From Arenicola marina (lineage: Eukaryota > Annelida > Polychaeta > Arenicolidae), in assembly GCA_964019135.1 (NCBI GenBank), contig OZ025263.1, positions 32,528,133 through 32,592,132 of the forward strand: a DNA stretch of 64,000 nt, read 5' to 3'. This document shows positions 12,001 to 27,000 of the stretch, piece after piece (the first letter of the stretch is position 1; each line of letters begins with the position of its first letter). The notes below the pieces were generated by a model that did not search any database, had not been told where the DNA came from, and was given only the letters and a program-made list of their open reading frames with translations. A program made the translations under genes and the position numbers.

Positions 12001-15000
12001 GCAGCAGCTCAAAGTAGGATTGTAAGTCTGTATGCTGATTCTTTTGATAAGCACGTATGGTGCAGCGTTGTATTCTCTTTCCACCATAGTGGCGAGTACG
12101 ACTAGCGCAACCAGCGCCAGCACCACTGCGGAGAGCACCACCAGCTTGACAACCTCAACGACAGTCTCGGAAACCACAAGCACCGGAACCAGTGGGACGA
12201 CGACAACTCCCACCACTGTCACCCCGACCACCAGTGAGTCCACAACAGGTCAGTTGTACAACTTTATCATTTTATGTTTAAAGGAAACGTATTGTCTAGA
12301 AGGAAACGGGCGTAAAATAAACTCTAACTTCTTAAACGTCACTTTATAAGCGACATCGGCGATAATATATCGATTCTCAGCAGCTCAAAATAGGAATGTA
12401 AGTCTGTATGCTGATTCTTTTGATAAGCACGTATGGTGCAGCGTTGTATTCTCTTTCCACCATAGTGGCGAGTACGACTAGCGCAACCAGCGCCAGAACC
12501 ACTGCGGAGAGCACCACCAGCTTGACAACCCCAACGACAGTCTCGGAAACCACAAGCACCGGAACCAGTGGGACGACGACAACTCCCACCACTGTCACCC
12601 CGACCACCAGTGAGTCCATAACAGGTCAGTGATACAACTTCATCATTTTATGTTTAAAGGAAACGTATTGTCTAGAAGGAAACGGGCGTAAAATAAACTC
12701 TAACTTCTTAAACGTCACTTTATAAGCGACATCGGCGATAATATATCGATTCTCAGCAGCTCAAAGTAGGATTGTAAGTCTGTATGCTGATTCTTTTGAT
12801 AAGCACGTATGGTGCAGCGTTGTATTCTCTTTCCTCCATAGTGGCGAGTACGACTAGCGCAACCAGCGCCAGCACCACTGCGGAGAGCACCACCAGCTTG
12901 ACAACCCCAACGACAGTCTCGGAAACCACAAGCACCGGAACCAGTGGGACGACGACAACTCCCACCACTGTCACCCCGACCACCAGTGAGTCCACAACAG
13001 GTCAGTGATACAACTTTATCATTTTATGTTTAAAGGAAACGTATTGTCTAGAAGGAAACGGGCGTAAAACTCTAACTTCTTAAACGTCACTTTATAAGCG
13101 ACATTGGCGATAATATATCGATTCTCAGCAGCTCAATGTAGGAATGTAAGTCTGTATGCTGATTCTTTTGATAACCACGTATGGTGCAGCGTTGTATTCT
13201 CTTTCCACCATAGTGGCGAGTACGACTAGCGCAACCAGCGCCAGCACCACTGCGGAGAGCACCACCAGCTTGACAACCCCAACGACAGTCTCGGAAACCA
13301 CAAGCACCGGAACCAGTGGCACGACGACAACTCCCACCACTGTCACCCCGACCACCAGTGAGTCCACAACAGGTCAGTGATACAACTTGATCATTTTATG
13401 TTAAAAGGAAACGTATTGTCTAGAAGGAAACTGGCGTAAAACTCTAACTTCTTAAACGTCACTTTATAAGCGACATCGGCGATGATATATGGATTCTCAG
13501 CAGCTCAAAGTAGGATTGTAAGTCTGTATGCTGATTCTTTTGATAAGCACGTATGGTGCAGCGTTGTATTCTCTTTCCACCATAGTGGCGAGTACGACTA
13601 GCGCAACCAGCGCCAGCACCACTGCGGAGAGCACCACCAGCTTGACAACCCCAACGACAGTCTCGGAAACCACAAGCACCGGAACCAGTGGGACGACGAC
13701 AACTCCCACCACTGTCACCCCGACCACCAGTGAGTCCACAACAGGTCAGTTGTGCAACTTTATCATTTTATGTTTAAAGGAAACGTATTGTCTAGAAGGA
13801 AACGGGCGTAAAATAAACTCTAAATTCTTAAACGTCACTTTATAAGCGACATCGGCGATAATATATCGATTCTCAGCAGCTCAAAGTAGGATTGTAAGTC
13901 TGTATGCTGATTCTTTTGATAAGCACGTATGGTGCAGCGTTGTATTCTCTTTCCACCATAGTGGCGAGTACGACTAGCGCAACCAGCGCCAGCACCACTG
14001 CGGAGAGCACCACCAGCTTGACAACCCCAACGACAGTCTCGGAAACCACAAGCACCGGAACCAGTGGCACGACGACAACTCCCACCACTGTCACCCCGAC
14101 CACCAGTGAGTCCACAAGAGGTCAGTGATACAACTTCATCATTTTATGTTTAAAGGAAACGTATTGTCCAGAAGGAAACTGGCGTAAAACTCTAACTACT
14201 TAAACGTCACTTTATAAGCGACATCGGCGATAATATATCGATTCTCAGCAGCTCAAAGTAGGATTGTAAGTCTGTATGCTGATTCTTTTGATAAGCACGT
14301 ATGGTGCAGCGTGGTATTCTCTTTCCACCATAGTGGCGAGTACGACTAGCGCAACCAGCGCCAGCACCACTGCGGAGAGCACCACCAGCTTGACAACACC
14401 AACGACAGTCTCGGAAACCACAAGCACCGGAACCAGTGGGACGACGACAACTCCCACCACTGTAACCCCGACCACCAGTGAGTCCACAACAGGTCAGTGA
14501 TAAAACTTTATCATTTTATGTTTAAAGGAAACGTATTGTCTAGAATGAAACGGGCGTAAAATAAACTCTAACTTCTTAAACGTCACTTTATAAGCGACAT
14601 CGGCGATAATATATCGATTCGCAGCAGCTCAAAGTAGGATTGTAAGTCTGTATGCTGATTCTTTTGATAAGCACGTATGGTGCAGCGTTGTATTCTCTTT
14701 CCACCATAGTGGCGAGTACGACTAGCGCAACCAGCGCCAGCACCACTGCGGAGAGCACCACCAGCTTGACAACCCCAACGACAGTCTCGGAAACCACAAG
14801 CACCGGAACCAGTGGCACGACGACAACTCCCACCACTGTCACCCCGACCACCAGTGAGTCCACAAGAGGTCAGTGATACAACTTCATCATTTTATGTTTA
14901 AAGGAAACGTATTGTCCAGAAGGAAACTGGCGTAAAACTCTAACTACTTAAACGTCACTTTATAAGCGACATCGGCGATAATATATCGATTCTCAGCAGC

Positions 15001-18000
15001 TCAAAGTAGGATTGTAAGTCTGTATGCTGATTCTTTTGATAAGCACGTATGGTGCAGCGTGGTATTCTCTTTCCACCATAGTGGCGAGTACGACTAGCGC
15101 AACCAGCGCCAGCACCACTGCGGAGAGCACCACCAGCTTGACAACACCAACGACAGTCTCGGAAACCACAAGCACCGGAACCAGTGGGACGACGACAACT
15201 CCCACCACTGTAACCCCGACCACCAGTGAGTCCACAACAGGTCAGTGATAAAACTTTATCATTTTATGTTTAAAGGAAACGTATTGTCTAGAATGAAACG
15301 GGCGTAAAATAAACTCTAACTTCTTAAACGTCACTTTATAAGCGACATCGGCGATAATATATCGATTCGCAGCAGCTCAAAGTAGGATTGTAAGTCTGTA
15401 TGCTGATTCTTTTGATAAGCACGTATGGTGCAGCGTTGTATTCTCTTTCCACCATAGTGGCGAGTACGACTAGCGCAACCAGCGCCAGCACCACTGCGGA
15501 GAGCACCACCAGCTTGACAACCCCAACGACAGTCTCGGAAACCACAAGCACCGGAACCAGTGGGACGACGACAACTCCCACCACTGTCACCCCGACCACC
15601 AGTGAGTCCACAACAGGTCAGTTGTACAACTTTATCATTTTATGTTTAAAGGAAACGTATTGTCTAGAATGAAACGGGCGTAAAATAAACTCTAACTTCT
15701 TAAACGTCACTTTATAAGCGACATCGGCGATAATATATCGATTCGCAGCAGCTCAAAGTAGGATTGTAAGTCTGTATGCTGATTCTTTTGATAAGCACGT
15801 ATGGTGCAGCGTTGTATTCTCTTTCCACCATAGTGGCGAGTACGACTAGCGCAACCAGCGCCAGCACCACTGCGGAGAGCACCACCAGCTTGACAACCCC
15901 AACGACAGTCTCGGAAACCACAAGCACCGGAACCAGTGGGACGACGACAACTCCCACCACTGTCACCCCGACCACCAGTGAGTCCACAACAGGTCAGTTG
16001 TACAACTTTATCATTTTATGTTTAAAGGAAACGTATTGTCTAGAAGGAAACGGGCGTAAAATAAACTCTAACTTCTTAAACGTCACTTTATAAGCGACAT
16101 CGGCGATAATATATCGATTCTCAGCAGCTCAAAGTAGGATTGTAAGTCTGTATGCTGATTCTTTTGATAAGCACGTATGGTGCAGCGTTGTATTCTCTTT
16201 CCACCATAGTGGCGAGTACGACTAGCGCAACCAGCGCCAGCACCACTGCGGAGAGCACCACCAGCTTGACAACCCCAACGACAGTCTCGGAAACCACAAG
16301 CACCGGAACCAGTGGCACGACGACAACTCCCACCACTGTCACCCCGACCACCAGTGAGTCCACAAGAGGTCAGTGATACAACTTTATCATTTTATGTTTA
16401 AAGGAAACGTATTGTCTAGAAGGAAACGGGCGTAAAACTCTAACTTCTTAAACGTCACTTTATAAGCGACATTGGCGATAATATATCGATTCTCAGCAGC
16501 ACAATGTAGGAATGTAAGTCTGTATGCTGATTCTTTTGATAAGCACGTATGGTGCAGCGTTGTATTCTCTTTCCACCATAGTGGCGAGTACGACTAGCGC
16601 AACCAGCGCCAGCACCACTGCGGAGAGCACCACCAGCTTGACAACCCCAACGACAGTCTCGGAAACCACAAGCACCGGAACCAGTGGGACGACGACAACT
16701 CCCACCACTGTCACCCCGACCACCAGTGAGTCCACAACAGGTCAGTTGTGCAACTTTATCATTTTATGTTTAAAGGAAACGTATTGTCTAGAAGGAAACG
16801 GGCGCAAAATAAACTCTAACTTCTTAAACGTCACTTTATAAGCGACATCGGCGATAATATATCGATTCTCAGCAGCTCAAAGCAGGATTGTAAGTCTGTA
16901 TGCTGATTCTTTTGATAAGCACGTATGGTGCAGCGTTGTATTCTCTTTCCACCATAGTGGCGAGTACGACTAGCGCAACCAGCGCCAGCACCACTGCGGA
17001 GAGCACCACCAGCTTGACAACCCCAACGACAGTCTCGGAAACCACAAGCACCGGAACCAGTGGGACGACGACAACTCCCACCACTGTCACTCCGACCACC
17101 AGTGAGTCCACAACAGGTCAGTGATACAACTTTATCATTTTATGTTTAAAAGAAACGTATTGTCTAGAATGAAACGGGCGTAAAATAAACTCTAACTTCT
17201 TAAACGTCACTTTATAAGCGACATCGGCGATAATATATCGATTCTCAGCAGCTCAAAGTAGGATTGTAAGTCTGTATGCTGATTCTTTTGATAAGCACGT
17301 ATGGTGCAGCGTTGTATTCTCTTTCCACCATAGTGGCGAGTACGACTAGCGCAACCAGCGCCAGCACCACTGCGGAGAGCACCACCAGCTTGACAACCCC
17401 AACGACAGTCTCGGAAACCACAAGCACCGGAACCAGTGGGACGACGACAACTCCCACCACTGTCACCCCGACCACCAGTGAGTCCACAACAGGTCAGTGA
17501 TACAACTTTATCATTTTATGTTTAAAGGAAACGTATTGTATAGAATGAAACGGGCGTAAAATAAACTCTAACTTCTTAAACGTCACTTTATTAGCGACAT
17601 CGGCGATAATATATCGATTCTCAGCAGCTCAATGTAGGAATGTAAGTCTGTATGTTTATTCTTTTGATAAGCACGTATGGTGCAGCGTTGTATTCTCTTT
17701 CCACCATAGTGGCGAGTACGACTAGTGCAACCAGCACCAGCACCACTGCGGAGAGCACCACCAGCTTGACAACCCCAACGACAGTCTCGGAAACCACAAG
17801 CACCGGAACCAGTGGGACGGCGACAACTCCCACCACTGTCACCCCGACCACAAGTGAGTCAACAACAGGTCAGTGATACAACTTTATCATTTTATGTTTA
17901 AAGGAAACGTATTGTCTAGAATGAAACGGGCGTAAAATAAACTCTAACTTTTTAAACGTCACTTTATTAGCGACATCGACGATAATATATCGATTCTCAG

Positions 18001-21000
18001 CAGCTCAATGTAGGAATGTAAGTCTGTATGTTTATTCTTTTGATAAGCACGTATGGTGCAGCGTTGTATTCTCTTTCCACCATAGTGGCGAGTACGACTA
18101 GTGCAACCAGCGCCAGCACCACTGCGGAGAGCACCACCAGCTTGACAACCCCAACGACAGTCTCGGAAACCACAAGCACCGGAACCAGTGGGACGACGAC
18201 AACTCCCACCACTGTCACTCCGACCACCAGTGAGTCCACAACAGGTCAGTGATACAACTTTATCATTTTATGTTTAAAGGAAACGTATTGTCTAGAAGGA
18301 AACGGGCGTAAAACAAACTCTAACTTCTTAAACGTCACTTTATAAGCGACATCGGCGATAATATATCGATTCTCAGCAGCTCAAAGTAGGAATGTAAGTC
18401 TGTATGCTGATTCTTTTGATAAGCACGTATGGTGCAGCGTTGTATTCGCTTTCCACCATAGTGGCGAGTACGACTAGCGCAACCAGCGCCAGCACCACTG
18501 CGGAGAGCACCACCAGCTTGACAACCCCAACGACAGTCTCGGAAACCACAAGCACCGGAACCAGTGGGACGACGACAACTCCCACCACTGTCACCCCGAC
18601 CACCAGTGAGTCCACAACAGGTCAGTGATACAACTTGATCATTTTATGTTTAAAGGAAACGTATTGTCTAGAATGAAACGGGCGTAAAACAAACTCTAAC
18701 TTCTTAAACGTAACTTTATAAGCGACATCGGCGATAATATATCGATTCTCAGCAGCTCAAAGTAGGATTGTAAGTCTGTATGCTGATTCTTTTGATAAGC
18801 ACGTATGGTGCAGCGTTGTATTCTCTTTCCACCATAGTGGCGAGTACGACTAGCGCAACCAGCGCCAGCACCACTGCGGAGAGCACCACCAGCTTGACAA
18901 CCCCAACGACAGTCTCGGAAACCACAAGCACCGGAACCAGTGGCACGACGACAACTCCCACCACTGTCACCCCGACCGCCAGTGAGTCCACAACAGGTCA
19001 GTGATACAACTTTATCATTTGATGTTTAAAGGAAACGTATTGTCTAGAAGGAAACTGGCGTAAAACTCTAACTTCTTAAACGTCACTTTATAAGCGACAT
19101 TGGTGATAATATATCGATTCTCAGCAGCTCAATGTAGGAATGTAAGTCTGTATGCTGATTCTTTTGATAAGCACGTATGGTGCAGCGTTGTATTCTCTTT
19201 CCACCATAGTGGCGAGTACGACTAGCGCAACCAGCGCCAGCACCACTGCGGAGAGCACCACCAGCTTGACAACCCCAACGACAGTCTCGGAAACCACAAG
19301 CACCGGAACCAGTGGGACGACGACAACTCCCACCACTGTCACCCCGACCACCAGTGAGTCAACAACAGGTCAGTGATACAACTTTATCATTTTATGTTCA
19401 AATGAAACGTATTGTATAGAATGAAACGGGCGTAAAATAAACTCTAACTTCTTAAACGTCACTTTATTAGCGACATCGGCGATAATATATCGATTCTCAG
19501 CAGCTCAATGTAGGAATGTAAGTCTGTATGTTTATTCTTTTGATAAGCACGTATGGTGCAGCGTTGTATTCTCTTTCCACCATAGTGGCGAGTACGACTA
19601 GTGCAACCAGCACCAGCACCACTGCGGAGAGCACCACCAGCTTGACAACCCCAACGACAGTCTCGGAAACCACAAGCACCGGAACCAGTGGGACGGCGAC
19701 AACTCCCACCACTGTCACCCCGACCACAAGTGAGTCAACAACAGGTCAGTGATACAACTTTATCATTTTATGTTTAAAGGAAACGTATTGTCTAGAATGA
19801 AACGGGCGTAAAATCAACTCTAACTTCTTAAACGTCACTTTATTAGCGACATCGACGATAATATATCGATTCTCAGCAGCTCAATGTAGGAATGTAAGTC
19901 TGTATGTTTATTCTTTTGATAAGCACGTATGGTGCAGCGTTGTATTCTCTTTCCACCATAGTGGCGAGTACGACTAGAGCAACCAGCGCCAGCACCACTG
20001 CGGAGAGCACCACCAGCTTGACAACCCCAACGACAGTCTCGGAAACCACAAGCACCGGAACCAGTGGGACGACGACAACTCCCACCACTGTCACTCCGAC
20101 CACCAGTGAGTCCACAACAGGTCAGTGATACAACTTTATCATTTTATGTTTAAAGGAAACGTATTGTCTAGAAGGAAACGGGCGTAAAACAAACTCTAAC
20201 TTCTTAAACGTCACTTTATAAGCGACATCGGCGATAATATATCGATTCTCAGCAGCTCAAAGTAGGAATGTAAGTCTGTATGCTGATTCTTTTGATAAGC
20301 ACGTATGGTGCAGCGTTGTATTCGCTTTCCACCATAGTGGCGAGTACGACTAGCGCAACCAGCGCCAGCACCACTGCGGAGAGCACCACCAGCTTGACAA
20401 CCCCAACGACAGTCTCGGAAACCACAAGCACCGGAACCAGTGGGACGACGACAACTTCCACCACTGTCACCCCGACCACCAGTGAGTCCACAACAGGTCA
20501 GTGATACAACTTGATCCTTTTATGTTCAAAGGAAACGTGTTGTCTAGGAGGAAACGGGCGTAAAACTCTAACTTCTTAAACGTCACTTTATAAGCGACAT
20601 CGACGATAATATATCGATTCTCAGCAGCTCAATGTAGGAATGTAAGTCTGTATGTTTATTCTTTTGATAAGCACGTATGGTGCAGCGTTGTATTCTCTTT
20701 CCACCATAGTGGCGAGTACGACTAGAGCAACCAGCGCCAGCACCACTGCGGAGAGCACCACCAGCTTGACAACCCCAACGACAGTCTCGGAAACCACAAG
20801 CACCGGAACCAGTGGGACGACGACAACTCCCACCACTGTCACTCCGACCACCAGTGAGTCCACAACAGGTCAGTGATACAACTTTATCATTTTATGTTTA
20901 AAGGAAACGTATTGTCTAGAAGGAAACGGGCGTAAAACAAACTCTAACTTCTTAAACGTCACTTTATAAGCGACATCGGCGATAATATATCGATTCTCAG

Positions 21001-24000
21001 CAGCTCAAAGTAGGAATGTAAGTCTGTATGCTGATTCTTTTGATAAGCACGTATGGTGCAGCGTTGTATTCGCTTTCCACCATAGTGGCGAGTACGACTA
21101 GCGCAACCAGCGCCAGCACCACTGCGGAGAGCACCACCAGCTTGACAACCCCAACGACAGTCTCGGAAACCACAAGCACCGGAACCAGTGGGACGACGAC
21201 AACTTCCACCACTGTCACCCCGACCACCAGTGAGCCCACAACAGGTCAGTGATACAACTTGATCCTTTTATGTTCAAAGGAAACGTGTTGTCTAGGAGGA
21301 AACGGGGGTAAAATAAACTCTAACTTCTTAAACGTCACTTTATAAGCGACATCGGCGATAATATATCGATTCTCAGCAGCTCAAATTAGGAATGTATGTC
21401 TGTATGCTGATTCTTTTGATAAGCACGTATGGTGCAGCGTTGTATTATCTTTCCACCATAGTGGCGAGTACGACTAGCGCAACCAGCGCCAGCACCACTG
21501 CGGAGAGCACCACCAGCTTGACAACCCCAACGACAGTCTCGGAAACCACAAGCACCGGAACCAGTGGGACGACGACAACTCCCACCACTGTCACCCCGAC
21601 CACCAGTGAGTCCACAACAGGTCAGTGATACAACTTGATCATTTTATGTTTAAAGGAAACGTATTGTCTAGAATGAAACAGGCGTAAAACAAACTCTAAC
21701 TTCTTAAACGTAACTTTATAAGCGACATCGGCGATAATATATCGATTCTCAGCAGCTCAAAGTAAGATTGTAAGTCTGTATGCTGATTCTTTTGATAAGC
21801 ACGTATGGTGCAGCGTTGTATTCTCTTTCCACCATAGTGGCGAGTACGACTAGCGCAACCAGCGCCAGCACCACTGCGGAGAGCACCACCAGCTTGACAA
21901 CCCCAACGACAGTCTCGGAAACCACAAGCACCGGAACCAGTGGGACGACGACAACTCCCACCACTGTCACCCCGACCGCCAGTGAGTCCACAACAGGTCA
22001 GTGATACAACTTTATCATTTGATGTTTAAAGGAAACGTATTGTCTAGAAGGAAACTGGCGTAAAACTCTAACTTCTTAAACGTCACTTTATAAGCGACAT
22101 TGGTGATAATATATCGATTCTCAGCAGCTCAATGTAGGAATGTAAGTCTGTATGCTGATTCTTTTGATAAGCACGTATGGTGCAGCGTTGTATTCTCTTT
22201 CCACCATAGTGGCGAGTACGACTAGCGCAACCAGCGCCAGCACCACTGCGGAGAGCACCACCAGCTTGACAACCCCAACGACAGTCTCGGAAACCACAAG
22301 CACCGGAACCAGTGGGACGACGACAAATCCCACCACTGTCACTCCGACCACCAGTGAGTCCACAACAGGTCAGTGATAAAACTTGATCATTTTATGTTTA
22401 AAGGAAACGTATTGTCTAGAAGGAAACGAGCGTAGAACAAACTCTTAACTTCTTAAACGTCACTTTATCGGCGACATCAGCGATAATATATCGATTCCCA
22501 GCAGCTCAAAGTAGGATTGTAAGTCTGTATGCTGATTCTTTTGATAAGCACGTATGGTGCAGCGTTGTATTCTCTTTCCACCATAGTGGCGAGTACGACT
22601 AGCGCAACCAGCGCCAGCACCACTGCGGAGAGCACCACCAGCTTGACAACCCCAACGACAGTCTCGGAAACCACAAGCACCGGAACCAGTGCGACGACGA
22701 CAACTCACACCACTGTCACCCCGACCACCAGTGAGTCCACAACAGGTCAGTGATACAACTTTATCATTTTATGTTTAAAGGAAAGGTATTGTCTAGAAGG
22801 AAACGGGCGTAAAACTCTAACTTCTTCAACGTCACTTTATAAGCGACATTGGCGATAATATATCGATTCTCAGCAGCTCAAATTAGGAATGTATGTCTGT
22901 ATGCTGATTCTTTTGATAAGCACGTATGGTGCAGCGTTGTATTCTCTTTCCACCATAGTGGCGAGTACGACTAGCGCAACCAGCGCCGGCACCACTGCGG
23001 AGAGCACCACCAGCTTGACAACCCCAACGACAGTCTCGGAAACCACAAGCACCGGAACCAGTGGGACGACGACAACTCCCACCACTGTCACTCCGACCAC
23101 CAGTGAGTCCACAACAGGTCAGTGATACAACTTTATCATTTTATGTTTAAAGGAAACGTATTGTCTAGAAGGAAACGGGCGTAGAACAAACTCTAACTTC
23201 TTAAACGTCACTTTATAAGCGACATCGGCGATAATATATCGATTCTGAGCAGCTCAAAGTAGGATTGTAAGTCTGTATGCTGATTCTTTTGATAAGCACG
23301 TATGGTGCAGCGTTGTATTCTCTTTCCACCATAGTGGCGAGTACGACTAGCGCAACCAGCGCCAGCACCACTGCGGAGAGCACCACCAGCTTGACAACCC
23401 CAACGACAGTCTCGGAAACCACAAGCACCGGAACCAGTGAGACGACGACAACTCCCACCACTGTCACCCCGACCACCAGTGAGTCCACAACAGGTCAGTG
23501 ATACAACTTGATCATTTTATGTTTAAAGGAAACGTATTGTCTAGAATGAAACGGGCGTGAAATAAACTCTAACTTCTTAAACGTCACTTTATAAGCGACA
23601 TCGGCGATAATATGTCGATTCTCAGCAGCTCAAAGTATGATTGTAAGTCTGTATGCTGATTCTTTTGATAAGCACGTATGGTGCAGCGTTGTATTCTCTT
23701 TCCACCATAGTGGCGAGTACGACTAGCGCAACCAGCGCCAGCACCACTGCGGAGAGCACCACCAGCTTGACAACCCCAACGACAGTCTCGGAAACCACAA
23801 GCACCGGAACCAGTGGGACGACGACAACTCCCACCACTGTCACTCCGACCACCAGTGAGTCCACAACAGGTCAGTGATACAACTTTATCATTTTATGTTT
23901 AAAGGAAACGTATTGTCTAGAAGGAAACGAGCGTAGAACAAACTCTTAACTTCTTAAACGTCACTTTATCAGCGACATCAGCGATAATATATCGATTCTC

Positions 24001-27000
24001 AGCAGCTCAAAGTAGGATTGTAAGTCTGTATGCTGATTCTTTTGATAAGCACGTATGGTGCAGCGTTGTATTCTCTTTCCACCATAGTGGCGAGTACGAC
24101 TAGCGCAACCAGCGCCAGCACCACTGCGGAGAGCACCACCAGCTTGACAACCCCAACGACAGTCTCGGAAACCACAAGCACCGGAACCAGTGGGACGACG
24201 ACAACTCCCACCACTGTCACCCCGACCACCAGTGAGTCCACAACAGGTCAGTGATACAACTTTATCATTTTATGTTTAAAGGAAACGTATTGTCTAGAAT
24301 GAAACGGGCGTAAAACAAACTCTAACTTCTTAAACGTCACTTTATAAGCGACATCGGCGATAATATATCGATTCTCAGCAGCTCAAAGTAGGATTGTAAG
24401 TCTGTATGCTGATTCTTTTGATAAGCACGTATGGTGCAGCGTTGTATTCTCTTTCCACCATAGTGGCGAGTACGACTAGCGCAACCAGCGCCAGCACCAC
24501 TGCGGAGAGCACCACCAGCTTGACAACCCCAACGACAGTCTCGGAAACCACAAGCACCGGAACCAGTGGGACGACGACAACTCCCACCACTGTCACCCCG
24601 ACCGCCAGTGAGTTCACAACAGGTCAGTGATACAACTTTATCATTTGATGTTTATAGGTAACGTATTGTCTAGAAGGAATCTGGCGTAAAACTCTAACTT
24701 CTTAAACGTCACTTTATAAGCGACATTGGTGATAATATATCGATTCTCAGCAGCTCAATGTAGGAATGTAAGTCTGTATGCTGATTCTTTTGATAAGCAC
24801 GTATGGTGCAGCGTTGTATTCTCTTTCCACCATAGTGGCGAGTACGACTAGCGCAACCAGCGCCAGCACCACTGCGGAGAGCACCACCAGCTTGACAACC
24901 CCAACGACAGTCTCGGAAACCACAAGCACCGGAACCAGTGGGACGACGACAACTCCCACCAATGTCACTCCGACCACCAGTGAGTCCACAACAGGTCAGT
25001 GATACAACTTGATCATTTTATGTTTAAAGGAAACGTATTGTCTAGAAGGAAACGAGCGTAGAACAAACTCTTAACTTCTTAAACGTCACTTTATCAGCGA
25101 CATCAGCGATAATATATCGATTCTCAGCAGCTCAAAGTAGGATTGTAAGTCTGTATGCTGATTCTTTTGATAAGCACGTATGGTGCAGCGTTGTATTCTC
25201 TTTCCACCATAGTGGCGAGTACGACTAGCGCAACCAGCGCCAGCACCACTGCGGAGAGCACCACCAGCTTGACAACCCCAACGACAGTCTCGGAAACCAC
25301 AAGCACCGGAACCAGTGGGACGGCGACAACTCCCACCACTGTCACCCCAACCACCAGTGAGTCCACAACAGGTCAGTGATACAACTTTATCATTTTATGT
25401 TTAAAGGAAAGGTATTGTCTAGAAGGAAACGGGCGTAAAACTCTAACTTCTTCAACGTCACTTTATAAGCGACATTGGCGATAATATATCGATTCTCAGC
25501 AGCTCAATGTAGGAATGTAAGTCTGTATGCTGATTCATTTGATAAGCACGTATGGTGCAGCGTTGTATTCTCTTTCCACCATAGTGGCGAGTACGACTAG
25601 CGCAACCAGCGCCAGCACCACTGCGGAGAGCACCACCAGCTTGACAACCCCAACGACAGTCTCGGAAACCACAAGCACCGGAACCAGTGGGACGACGACA
25701 ACTCCCACCACTGTCACCCCGACCACCAGTGAGTCCACAACAGGTCAGTGATACAACTTTATCATTTTATGTTTAAAGGAAACGTATTGTCTAGAAGGAA
25801 ACGGGCGTAGAACAAACTCTAACTTCTTAAACGTCACTTTATAAGCGACATCGGCGATAATATATCGATTCTGAGCAGCTCAAAGTAGGATTGTAAGTCT
25901 GTATGCTGATTCTTTTGATAAGCACGTATGGTGCAGCGTTGTATTCTCTTTCCACCATAGTGGCGAGTACGACTAGCGCAACCAGCGCCAGCACCACTGC
26001 GGAGAGCACCACCAGCTTGACAACCCCAACGACAGTCTCGGAAACCACAAGCACCGGAACCAGTGAGACGACGACAACTCCCACCACTGTCACCCCGACC
26101 ACCAGTGAGTCCACAACAGGTCAGTGATACAACTTTATCATTTGATGTTTAAAGGAAACGTATTGTCTAGAATGAAACGGGCGTGAAATAAACTCTAACT
26201 TCTTACACGTCACTTTATAAGCGACATCGGCGATAATATGTCGATTCTCAGCAGCTCAAAGTAGGATTGTAAGTCTGTATGCTGATTCTTTTGATAAGCA
26301 CGTATGGTGCAGCGTTGTATTCTCTTTCCACCATAGTGGCGAGTACGACTAGCGCAACCAGCGCCAGCACCACTGCGGAGAGCACCACCAGCTTGACAAC
26401 CCCAACGACAGTCTCGGAAACCACAAGCACCGGAACCAGTGGGACGACGACAACTCCCACCACTGTCACCCCGACCACCAGTGAGTCCACAACAGGTCAG
26501 TGATACAACTTTATCATTTGATGTTTAAAGGAAACGTATTGTCTAGAAGGAAACGGGCGTAAAACTCTAACTTCTTAAACGTCACTTTATAAGCGACATT
26601 GGCGATAATATATCGATTCTCAGCAGCTCAAAGTAGGATTGTAAGTCTGTATGCTGATTCTTTTGATAAGCACGTATGGTGCAGCGTTTTATTCTCTTTT
26701 CACCATAGTGGCGAGTACGACTAGCGCAACCAGCGCCAGCACCACTGCGGAGAGCACCACCAGCTTGACAACCCCAACGACAGTCTCGGAAACCACAAGC
26801 ACCGGAACCAGTGGGACGACGACAACTCCCACCACTGTCACTTCGACCACCAGTGAGTCCACAACAGGTCAGTGATACAACTTGATCATTTTATGTTCAA
26901 AGGAAACGTATTGTCTAGAAGGAAACGGGCGTAAAACTCTAACTTCTTAAACGTCACTTTATAAGCGACATTGGCGATAATATATCGATTCTCAACAGCT

